From Kiritimatiellia bacterium (GTDB lineage: Bacteria; Verrucomicrobiota; Kiritimatiellia; UBA8416; JABMPJ01), in contig JAOZSS010000069.1 in the NCBI GenBank assembly GCA_029939545.1, forward strand, positions 5,510 to 10,933: 5,424 bases of DNA, read 5' to 3'. Below are positions 1 through 5,424 of the stretch, piece after piece. Both the position numbers and the translations under genes were made by a program. A model generated the notes under the pieces. It had not been told where the DNA came from. It searched no databases and worked only from the letters and a program-made list of their open reading frames with translations. Within the stretch, counting starts at the first letter, position 1. Each line of letters begins with the position of its first letter.

Positions 1-3000
1 TCCGAAGTCCGGGCCCGCGGCCGTCACCTGGCGCTCGAGCGTGCGGAAGCGGCCCGCGGCATCGGAAAGCAGCGTGTTCGTAGACGACGACAGTTCCGCC
101 AGCTTCACGCGGATCGTGGCCGGCGAGTTGGTGGGGATATTGCTGTAGTTGAACCGCCATTCGCGTGGGAGCTCCGGGCAAGTGTCGTTTAGAGCGAGAG
201 AAGCATCCACTTCTGACACAGCCACCCACGACACCTCGCCCTGTGCGTTGGTGCCGTTACCGAGGTCGCGACCGGTTGAGCCATCGTCATTGTCCACGCT
301 GCCGTCCTCGACGTTGAAATAGACGTCCGTGACGGTCCAGTCGGTGCGGACGACCACACCATACTGGTTGTCCCCCAGCGTGTCGCCGTGCGAGGGATAG
401 ACCACCGTGCCCGTCGGGGCTATGGCGTCGTAGTAGAACGGCTGCACGTAGGTGTTGTAGATCGACGCACTGCCGGAACGGTTCAGGAAAGCACGCGCCC
501 GCAACACATGAAAGCCTTCGTCCAGCCCGGTCTGCTTGGTGTCCTGCGCGAAATCCATGTGTGGATAGAGTTCAACGGTACCTGCGTTGAAGTTGGTAAT
601 AGAGAACTGTGTGACCATCCTCTTCTTCCAGTACACCTTGTCGGCATCGATGGGAAACACGCTGCCCGCATCGTGGTGATAGGCACCGATCTTGTAACGC
701 AACTGCGTATTATCCGGGAGCGCAGGAATCGTAACCTTCCACCAGTCGGATGTCTTGCCACTGTGCACCGGACCGTTTGTCTCGTAGTTAAACGCAGCAA
801 CATACGTATCAGGCGTCAACGGGTAACCACCGGATCCCTCCGGATAGCTGTCTCCACCCGCGGTCGTGTAATACAGGTACATCCGGTCTGCATCGAAGGC
901 ATACCCCATGTTCACCTCAATGGTGACAGGATCGTCCACAGCCTCCTGCGGAGTCGGCCAAAATTGGGTGTGGCCATGGCCATTGACGTCCGTCGGATCG
1001 TGAAAGACCCACTCAGCGGTGTCGACGCTGCTGTCCACACCATCACCGTCGTTGATCGTGAATCCTGACGACCCGATCGTGCATTCGTACGTCTCCGCGC
1101 CCAGCGTACCGATGACGTTGCGGCCGATATCGACCGCAGCGAACTTCTCGCGGATACGCTGGTTGTAGGCCATCTGCTCATAGCCGTCGAACACGGCGGT
1201 TGAGCCCTCGTTGCCCGGAGGATGGTCGCGCATCACGTTGGGAGGATTGAACCCTGTGTCGTTGAGATTTACTCCACCATCAAGCTTGAGCAGAACGTTC
1301 TCAGCCGATCCATCGGCGCGGACAATGAAGTCCAGGTTGGTCGACGAGCTGACACGCGGCACCCACCAGCGATACTTGAAGTCGGTCGAGACCGGGTCAT
1401 CTATGCCGTACGGATTGAAACCGGGATCGCCGTCCGGACCATCCTGGCGCAGATAGGAGACCCAGCCCACCGACTGCCCGTTCTCGCGAATCTCGACCGG
1501 GTGTACATTCCAGTCCCCGCCGCTCCAGAGATCCGACTCCTCGGGACTGCGCCACGAGAAAGCGAAGTAGCCGCCCGGCGGTATGATCACCTTGATCTTC
1601 CGATCGTACGGCACCTCGTAATAGAAATTGCCGCCGCCGGTGGAGTACTGCCAGAGGTAGTCCCCCGCCCTGAACGATGTGTCTATCTCACGGTATTGGC
1701 CCTCAGAGAAATTGTCGCACATTGCGAAAAAGAGAACGGCCGCATCGGCATCCTCATCCAAGACATCACCGGTCTCCCGCTCATCAATCCGCTCATAGGC
1801 ACATACATCCGCGTCGCCCCAGCGCGGCTTCTGCCAGTCACGTGAGAAATGCTCGTGGATGTAGACGAGGTTGGGAATACGGCCGTCGCCCCACTGCCCC
1901 AGGAAATTAATGTTGGCGTGACGCGGAAACGCGCCGCCGCTCTGGCCGAGCGTCTCGGACTGGTAGTTACCGTCCGTGTAGACACAGGGCAATCCCTGGC
2001 GGGTCAGGTTCAGGGCAAACTGTAGCTCGGGCCGCGTGGCATAGTCATCGTCGTGGCTCTTCACGTAAGGGACACCCACCCCGGCACTGAAACCCTGCCC
2101 ACCGGCATACTGTAGCCCATCCAACGTCCCCCAGGATTGCCCAAGGTTGCCGTTCAGGAACCCGTGAAGCTGACTGTCAACCAGTCGCATCCCGGCATCG
2201 ATGTAGCCACTGTACGCAGGGGGTTCGCCGAGATGCTCGCCAAACATCATAAGGTCATTGCGGCCGAAGGTCAGCTCCGTATCGAACACGCTATCGCGGT
2301 GGTTATCCCAGTCTTCGAAGCCGCGCGTCATGTTGAACTGCCATTGGGCTTGGCCCAGGTAACCGTCGCTATTCCCGTTCTTGTCGCCCGATTGCTGGCC
2401 AAAGAAATAGGCGGGTACATGCTTCACCGCATCCAGACGGAGACCGTCCACCTTGGTGTGATGGACCAGCCAGCGGACCGCCCGGATCAGGTAGCCGTTT
2501 ACGTCTTCCTTATAGTAGTCCGGATTATCGGCGATGATCTGCTTGGTAATGCTTGGATGCCCGAAACCGACCCAGCCGTTGGTCGGGTTGTGGTCGTAGT
2601 ACTCCGGGTTATCAGGATGGCGCACAAACGCGAACTTGGGCATGTGGTCACCCTCGCTAGTGCCGAAGTTGCCGTTGTCGGGTGACTCCTGCGCAATATC
2701 GATCAGGTCGGAAAAGTTTCGGTTTTGGATCTGCCAGGTATCGCTCCAGTTCGCGATGTTGTCCCACTTGCGATAGAACCCCTCTTCGGTGACGCGCAGA
2801 TGGAAGTCTTCGGGGAGCATGCCGGGATAGATATCGATCGCCGTATGCTCATTGTACCCCGGCACATCGAAGGCGCGGTGGTTCATGATGTTGTCGAAGT
2901 AGACGCGCACACCGAAACGGTGGGCCACGCGGATCAGGTGGAGCAGCTCCGCCTCCGTGCCATAGCGCGTACGAACCGTGTTGCGCTGATTCGTGCCGCC

Positions 3001-3261
3001 GAGGTCAAACGGGTCCCACAGGTCATACCCTACCGAAAGCCCACCGCTCCCCTTGGTGGGAGGCGGCAGCCAGAGCGCGCTGTAGCCGACTTCAACCAGC
3101 TCCGGCATCTTGTAGGCCAGCTCGCGGTAGCTGGTGTTGAAATACTGGAGAATGACCTCGGCCGGAGCGGAGGGTACGAGTGTGTGCAGGAGCACCATCC
3201 AGAGCAATCCGAGCAGACCGGCGCGGAGCCGGTTGACGCTCAACTGTAACCTTCTCATCAT
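1..3261 (-). CDS. Secreted GH13 alpha-amylase-family glycoside hydrolase, multidomain, C-terminus cut by window edge
   Basis: The frame is open for 1087 codons without a stop. It predicts a retaining alpha-glucan hydrolase (starch, glycogen or maltodextrin) acting outside the cytoplasm. Residues 1-34 are a Sec signal peptide: MMRR, a Leu-rich core, then PSAPA before E35. The GH13 barrel covers about 36-480. GYDLWDPFDLGG (78-89) matches the early barrel motif of alpha-amylases. Region I is DNIMNH (123-128). Region II is GLRLDAVKH with nucleophile D277. Region III is FGEHLG with acid/base E342. Region IV is KSHDD with D404, Ser402 replacing the usual Asn. MPKF (207-210) resembles region V. About 485-570 is the GH13 C-terminal beta-sandwich. 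About 575-945 is beta-rich and unassigned; about 948-1060 looks Ig-like. The start is the first of two tandem ATGs: GAGGA lies 9 bases upstream and an in-frame TGA at 3274-3276 closes the frame. Substrate and GH13 subfamily are not resolved. Confidence 0.95.
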   Translation of the reverse strand, partial: MMRRLQLSVNRLRAGLLGLLWMVLLHTLVPSAPAEVILQYFNTSYRELAYKMPELVEVGYSALWLPPPTKGSGGLSVGYDLWDPFDLGGTNQRNTVRTRYGTEAELLHLIRVAHRFGVRVYFDNIMNHRAFDVPGYNEHTAIDIYPGMLPEDFHLRVTEEGFYRKWDNIANWSDTWQIQNRNFSDLIDIAQESPDNGNFGTSEGDHMPKFAFVRHPDNPEYYDHNPTNGWVGFGHPSITKQIIADNPDYYKEDVNGYLIRAVRWLVHHTKVDGLRLDAVKHVPAYFFGQQSGDKNGNSDGYLGQAQWQFNMTRGFEDWDNHRDSVFDTELTFGRNDLMMFGEHLGEPPAYSGYIDAGMRLVDSQLHGFLNGNLGQSWGTLDGLQYAGGQGFSAGVGVPYVKSHDDDYATRPELQFALNLTRQGLPCVYTDGNYQSETLGQSGGAFPRHANINFLGQWGDGRIPNLVYIHEHFSRDWQKPRWGDADVCAYERIDERETGDVLDEDADAAVLFFAMCDNFSEGQYREIDTSFRAGDYLWQYSTGGGNFYYEVPYDRKIKVIIPPGGYFAFSWRSPEESDLWSGGDWNVHPVEIRENGQSVGWVSYLRQDGPDGDPGFNPYGIDDPVSTDFKYRWWVPRVSSSTNLDFIVRADGSAENVLLKLDGGVNLNDTGFNPPNVMRDHPPGNEGSTAVFDGYEQMAYNQRIREKFAAVDIGRNVIGTLGAETYECTIGSSGFTINDGDGVDSSVDTAEWVFHDPTDVNGHGHTQFWPTPQEAVDDPVTIEVNMGYAFDADRMYLYYTTAGGDSYPEGSGGYPLTPDTYVAAFNYETNGPVHSGKTSDWWKVTIPALPDNTQLRYKIGAYHHDAGSVFPIDADKVYWKKRMVTQFSITNFNAGTVELYPHMDFAQDTKQTGLDEGFHVLRARAFLNRSGSASIYNTYVQPFYYDAIAPTGTVVYPSHGDTLGDNQYGVVVRTDWTVTDVYFNVEDGSVDNDDGSTGRDLGNGTNAQGEVSWVAVSEVDASLALNDTCPELPREWRFNYSNIPTNSPATIRVKLAELSSSTNTLLSDAAGRFRTLERQVTAAGPDFG

Positions 3262-3296
3262 GAGTCCAGTTCCTCATACACACGCCTGCGCATGGC

Positions 3297-3334
3297 CGCG
3301 ATGCCGGGCTTCAACCGCCCGTTCCCGCATCACG
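3297..3334 (-). promoter_or_regulatory. Bulged hairpin in the predicted amylase mRNA leader
   Basis: On the minus strand CGTGATGC (3334-3327) pairs with GCATCGCG (3304-3297): eight pairs, one of them G.U. After a five-base bulge (GGGAA) on the 5' side, CGGGC pairs with GCCCG around the 7-base loop GGTTGAA. That makes 13 pairs within 38 bases. The structure lies between the candidate promoter and the Shine-Dalgarno and ends 35 bases before the start codon. No U-run follows, so it is not a classical intrinsic terminator. A stabilising or regulatory leader element is an inference; the match to known riboswitch classes could not be tested. Confidence 0.45.
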
Positions 3335-3365
3335 CCCCCCACAAAACATGCTCAACCACACGTGC

Positions 3366-3374
3366 AGTATAGCA
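3366..3374 (-). promoter_or_regulatory. Candidate extended -10 promoter for the amylase gene
   Basis: The minus strand reads TGC-TATACT here: a TGn extension directly before a hexamer that matches TATAAT at five of six positions. At 17-base spacing the -35 hexamer (3389-3394, ATCCCG) is poor, as is tolerated in extended -10 promoters. Transcription would start near 3359 and give a leader of about 98 bases. The call rests on motif match and placement only. Confidence 0.45.
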
Positions 3375-3445
3375 CAAATCAGGGAAAACGGGATACGAGG
3401 TTCCTATTGACTGGACGTCACAGGATTGCCTTCTGAATAGAGGGA

Positions 3446-3475
3446 TCTATACACCAATGCCCTCCTCATCGTCAA
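3446..3475 (-). promoter_or_regulatory. Weaker second promoter candidate with overlapping inverted repeat
   Basis: TTGACG (3475-3470) and TATAGA (3451-3446) lie 18 bases apart on the minus strand. They match the sigma-70 -35 hexamer at five of six and the -10 hexamer at four of six positions. A small inverted repeat, ATAGA-(4 bases)-TCTAT at 3437-3450, overlaps the -10 and could be an operator. Either match could be chance in a spacer of this size. Confidence 0.25.
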
Positions 3476-3504
3476 GGAAGCGAAACGGCTGGATTGCACC
3501 GCAG

Positions 3505-3705
3505 CTATGCTGGATCCAATCGCGGACCGATGGCAAGAATCAGGTTCGGGTTGCGAGACAGTGAGAGCAGCAGTCCATATTCGAAACCGGCGACAGGCAG
3601 CGCCCCGTCGTGGGCCATCCGGAACGCCCCAATCATGACGCCATGGTGGTCTAAATTCGAGAAGCTCTCAACATCTGCCACCACCGGGGGTGCCCGGTGG
3701 AGCAC
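3505..3705 (-). CDS. Doubtful small ORF downstream of larE, 66 codons, function unknown
   Basis: The ORF starts at a GTG 32 bases after the larE stop and ends at TAG; I do not recognise the product. The second half (GVMIGAFRMAHDG, then LPVAGFEYGLLLSLSR and LILAIGPRLDPA) has a plausible mix of hydrophobic and charged residues, and its third codon positions are GC-rich like those of the neighbours. Against it: there is no good Shine-Dalgarno, and the first codons lie inside a perfect 8-bp hairpin. The frame stays open upstream of the GTG, back past the larE stop, without an ATG, so the start is uncertain. It could be a short real gene, the remnant of a longer one, or a chance ORF. Confidence 0.25.
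   Translation of the reverse strand: MLHRAPPVVADVESFSNLDHHGVMIGAFRMAHDGALPVAGFEYGLLLSLSRNPNLILAIGPRLDPA
3681..3700 (-). terminator. Perfect 8-bp GC-rich hairpin just after larE, possible terminator
   Basis: CCACCGGG and CCCGGTGG are exact reverse complements separated by four bases. The hairpin begins 37 bases past the larE stop codon, where a transcript-end structure would be expected. There is no T-run on either side, so it is not a canonical intrinsic terminator. A U-less terminator or an RNA-stabilising 3' end are the likely roles. Confidence 0.4.
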
Positions 3706-3737
3706 TGATCGCCCGAGGACTGTCAGGGCCGTGCGCC

Positions 3738-4577
3738 CTACTCCTCCTCCGCCGCCGCCTTCTGGCTCGCGGTCAGTGCCTCATTCATGCTGCCGGTGCG
3801 GTAGCCTTTCAGGTCAACTGTGACGTAGAGGTATCCGGCTTCCTGGGCCCGCTCCAGCAACAGTGACCGAAGCGGCTCCGTACAAAGCGTGACCAGATCA
3901 TCCTCCACCACCTCGATGCGGGCAATGTCGTCATGGTGTCGCACACGAAACTGGCTGATCCCGTTGTCGCGTAGGGCATCTTCCACGATCTCGACCGATT
4001 TCAGTTTCTCCTCGGTAATCGTCGTCCCATAAGGGAAACGCGACGCCAGGCAGGCGAAGGCGGGTTTCTCGGCCGTCGGAAGCTCCATTCCACGCGACAG
4101 TTCGCGGATATCCTCTTTCGTCATCCCGGCCTCGGCAAGCGGACTCAACACCCCCAACTCTCTGGCGGCCTTCCGTCCGGGCCGGTAATCGCCGCGATCG
4201 CTGGCGTTGGTCCCGTCAGCCACCTTGTCGATTCCATACTTGGACGCGACGGCCGCCACCACCGTGAAGAGTTCGCTCTTGCACTTGTAGCAACGGTCGG
4301 GAGGATTCTCCGCAAAACCAGGCACGTCGAGTTCGTTCGAGTCCACCGTCTCGTGCTTGATCCCGATTCGCTCAGCCAGCTCCGACGCTTCCTTCTGCTC
4401 GTGCTGCGAGTAGAGCGGCGACAGCGCGGTCACGGCCAGCGCACGCGCGCCAAGCACATCCGCCGTCACGGCGGCGAGAAACGTACTGTCCACACCGCCC
4501 GAGAAGGCCACCGCCAGGCCGTCCGTCCCACGAATCTGATCCTTCAAGGCCTCAAACTTGGCCGCCAGTTCCGTCAT
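3738..4577 (-). CDS. larE: LarE-type ATP-dependent sulfur transferase (PP-loop), three-cysteine form
   Basis: The 279-residue protein has the usual LarE length and order. The N-terminal PP-loop nucleotide-binding motif is SGGVDST (26-32). PPDRCYKCK (92-100) carries C96 and C99, ACLASRFPYGT (175-185) carries C176, and the family C-terminal signature GYRTGSMNEAL lies at 259-269. LarE normally adenylates pyridinium dicarboxylate mononucleotide and delivers sulfur to it, in the cytosolic synthesis of the nickel-pincer cofactor of lactate racemase. The Lactobacillus plantarum enzyme gives up sulfur from its own Cys176. Homologues with three active-site cysteines have been described as binding a [4Fe-4S] cluster and working catalytically; C96, C99 and C176 fit that form. 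The ATG follows TGGAG by 8 bases, and an in-frame TGA at 4581-4583 excludes a longer start. It lies 38 bases after the adenylyltransferase gene, probably in the same operon. With no larA, larB or larC in view, the real sulfur acceptor is uncertain. Confidence 0.93.
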   Translation of the reverse strand: MTELAAKFEALKDQIRGTDGLAVAFSGGVDSTFLAAVTADVLGARALAVTALSPLYSQHEQKEASELAERIGIKHETVDSNELDVPGFAENPPDRCYKCKSELFTVVAAVASKYGIDKVADGTNASDRGDYRPGRKAARELGVLSPLAEAGMTKEDIRELSRGMELPTAEKPAFACLASRFPYGTTITEEKLKSVEIVEDALRDNGISQFRVRHHDDIARIEVVEDDLVTLCTEPLRSLLLERAQEAGYLYVTVDLKGYRTGSMNEALTASQKAAAEEE

Positions 4578-4615
4578 CCGTCACACTCCAAAAACCCGCT
4601 TCACCGCGGTCATTG

Positions 4616-5356
4616 TCATCCACACAAGACACAGGCCGGATCACGTTTCACACTCACACGGCGAAACGTCATCTTCAATGCATCATACACCAACAGCGTG
4701 TCGGTCAGCAGCTCGCCTGCCCCCAACAGGAACTTCAACGCCTCCGTGGCCTGGATCGTGCCGATCACACCGGGAAGCACCCCGAGCAGACCGCGTGCCG
4801 CCTCCGGGGTCGGCCCCGGCGGCGGCTCGCCAAAGACGCAGCGATAGCAAGCGCTCTTCCCCGGCAGGACGGTCATCGTCTGACCTCCGAAATTCAGGAT
4901 TCCGGCATGAGAATAAGGCTTGCCGGTTGCATGGCAGGCATCTGCGATCAGGAACTTCGACTCGAAGTTGTCCGTTGCATCCACCACGAAATCATAGGTC
5001 GCCAGGATCTCGGGTGCGTTGGAGGCGGTCAACCGTTCAGGATACATCACCAGCTTCACGTCCGGGTTCAAGCGCCAGAGCGTCTCGGATGCCGACTCCA
5101 CCTTGGTCCTTCCAATATCACCGGTGGCATGAAGCAGTTGGCGCTGCAGATTGGAGAGCTCCACACTGTCGGCATCCATGATGCCTAGTGTGCCCACGCC
5201 GGCGGCGACCAGATAGAGCGAGCAGGGAGATCCAAGTCCGCCAGCGCCCACGACCAGGACACGTCCCGCCTTCAGAACCGCCTGGCCCTCTTCTCCAACC
5301 CCCGGCAACAACAGGTGCCGCGCGTACCGTTCACGTTGATCGGGAGTCAAGGCCAT
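4616..5356 (-). CDS. HesA/MoeB/ThiF-family E1-like adenylyltransferase
   Basis: Proteins of this family use ATP to adenylate the C-terminal glycine of a small sulfur-carrier protein (ThiS, MoaD or a relative) in the cytosol, preparing it to receive sulfur. The 246 residues form one complete domain with no C-terminal rhodanese. Visible are the N-terminal RYARHLLLPG with R13 (arginine-finger position), the nucleotide-binding GAGGLGSP (37-44), the acidic IMDADSVELSNLQRQ (59-73) with N69 and R72, K85, and DATDN (126-130). Four zinc-type cysteines are intact as CYRC (170, 173) and CVLC (242, 245). No cysteine lies between 174 and 241, so the ThiF-type catalytic cysteine is missing, and the protein cannot be named MoeB or ThiF with certainty. 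AGGA lies 7 bases before the ATG and an in-frame TAG at 5366-5368 fixes the start. It lies directly upstream of larE in an apparent operon. The missing partner carrier may be encoded beyond the right edge. Confidence 0.92.
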   Translation of the reverse strand: MALTPDQRERYARHLLLPGVGEEGQAVLKAGRVLVVGAGGLGSPCSLYLVAAGVGTLGIMDADSVELSNLQRQLLHATGDIGRTKVESASETLWRLNPDVKLVMYPERLTASNAPEILATYDFVVDATDNFESKFLIADACHATGKPYSHAGILNFGGQTMTVLPGKSACYRCVFGEPPPGPTPEAARGLLGVLPGVIGTIQATEALKFLLGAGELLTDTLLVYDALKMTFRRVSVKRDPACVLCG

Positions 5357-5424
5357 TGCCTCTTCCTAAAGGGTGTAACCGGTCTTCCGCTCTCACTCAT
5401 GCGACTAAGCGCCCCCCATTTTCA
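5357..5424 (-). other. Upstream edge before the adenylyltransferase gene
   Basis: These 68 bases contain the adenylyltransferase Shine-Dalgarno (AGGA, 5364-5367) and no recognisable promoter. Two frames entering from the right end soon: one at TGA (5397-5399) after residues ENGGRLVA, the other at TAG (5405-5407) after KMGGA. Either could be the tail of an upstream gene of the same operon, which would make the operon at least three genes long. Too few residues are present to identify one. Confidence 0.3.

Larger units (their letters stand above)
3262..3737. other. Intergenic spacer between larE and the amylase gene
   Basis: This 476-base stretch has no convincing full-length gene. Reading leftwards from larE it contains a perfect 8-bp hairpin (3681-3700), a weak 66-codon ORF (3505-3705), a weak promoter-like pair (3446-3475), a better extended -10 promoter candidate (3366-3374), a bulged hairpin (3297-3334) and the amylase Shine-Dalgarno GAGGA (3271-3275). 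The plus-strand ORFs crossing it look like shadows. Its size and content suggest that the amylase is transcribed separately from larE. Confidence 0.7.

Noticed and set aside
388..1068. Plus-strand ORF of 226 codons opposite the amylase C-terminal region
   Set aside because: It lies wholly within the amylase frame on the other strand, encodes an Arg/Val/His-rich protein without recognisable motifs, and is a mirror effect of GC-rich codons.
1222..1845. Plus-strand ORF of 207 codons
   Set aside because: It is antisense to the amylase with no family features. The opposing frame has signal peptide, catalytic motifs and conserved domains.
2137..3249. Two successive plus-strand ORFs (2137-2685 and 2725-3249)
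   Set aside because: Both are shadows of the GH13 catalytic domain, whose four conserved regions are intact on the minus strand.
3092..3283. Alternative minus-strand frame starting MCMRNWTHDEKV before the amylase
   Set aside because: It is out of frame with the amylase and lacks a ribosome site; the amylase ATG at 3259-3261 has GAGGA at 9 bases and a proper signal peptide.
3494..3823. Plus-strand ORF of 109 codons crossing the larE 3' end
   Set aside because: The poly-proline part is the antisense of the larE Glu/Ala tail, and the rest is low-complexity Ser/Arg with no recognisable domain.
4558..5188. Overlapping plus-strand ORFs of about 190-207 codons
   Set aside because: They are antisense to the adenylyltransferase, which has every family motif; the plus-strand products are Arg/Pro/His-rich without motifs.
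5347..5400. 17-codon minus-strand ORF (MSESGRPVTPF...) overlapping the adenylyltransferase start
   Set aside because: There is no Shine-Dalgarno and the ORF is very short. It may be a chance ATG; a leader peptide cannot be excluded but has no support.
5397..5423. Gly-Gly near the end of a frame entering from the right, suggesting a ThiS/MoaD-type carrier tail
   Set aside because: Carrier proteins end exactly in Gly-Gly. Here further residues follow (GGRLVA, or GGA in another frame), and too little sequence is present to support the idea.
1..5424. CRISPR array, tRNA, insertion sequence ends or phage attachment site
   Set aside because: I saw no regularly spaced direct repeats, no cloverleaf-like sequence, no transposase motifs and no long terminal inverted repeats on either strand.

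Overview
The window holds three clear genes, all read leftwards on the minus strand, plus a 476-base spacer with regulatory-looking structure. I found no tRNA or rRNA, no insertion sequence and no CRISPR array. GC-rich third codon positions, consensus Shine-Dalgarno sites and a classical Sec signal peptide fit a free-living, moderately GC-rich bacterium. The large multidomain secreted amylase is of a style I associate with the Verrucomicrobiota/Kiritimatiellota group. That placement is a guess from protein style, not a database result.

Layout from left to right. Positions 1-3261 are one uninterrupted minus-strand reading frame of 1087 codons. It encodes a secreted GH13 alpha-amylase-family enzyme with all three catalytic acids and a long beta-rich C-terminal extension that runs off the left edge, so the true C-terminus is missing. 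Positions 3262-3737 separate it from the next gene. Close to larE this spacer holds a perfect 8-bp hairpin and a doubtful 66-codon ORF. Closer to the amylase it holds a candidate sigma-70-type promoter with an extended -10 element and a bulged hairpin that would lie in the amylase mRNA leader.

Positions 3738-4577 encode a LarE-type PP-loop sulfur transferase. Positions 4616-5356 encode a HesA/MoeB/ThiF-family E1-like adenylyltransferase. The two are 38 bases apart in the same direction and look like one transcription unit, which probably began further right, outside the window.

The two right-hand genes make a sulfur-transfer pair: one enzyme that adenylates a sulfur-carrier protein C-terminus, and one that activates a substrate and inserts sulfur. 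No larA, larB or larC is visible, so the usual nickel-pincer-cofactor role of LarE is not supported by this context. LarE carries a CxxC pair plus the Cys176-type residue, the pattern linked to the iron-sulfur-cluster, catalytic form of LarE rather than the single-cysteine sacrificial form. The amylase appears to be an independent transcription unit for extracellular or periplasmic alpha-glucan breakdown.
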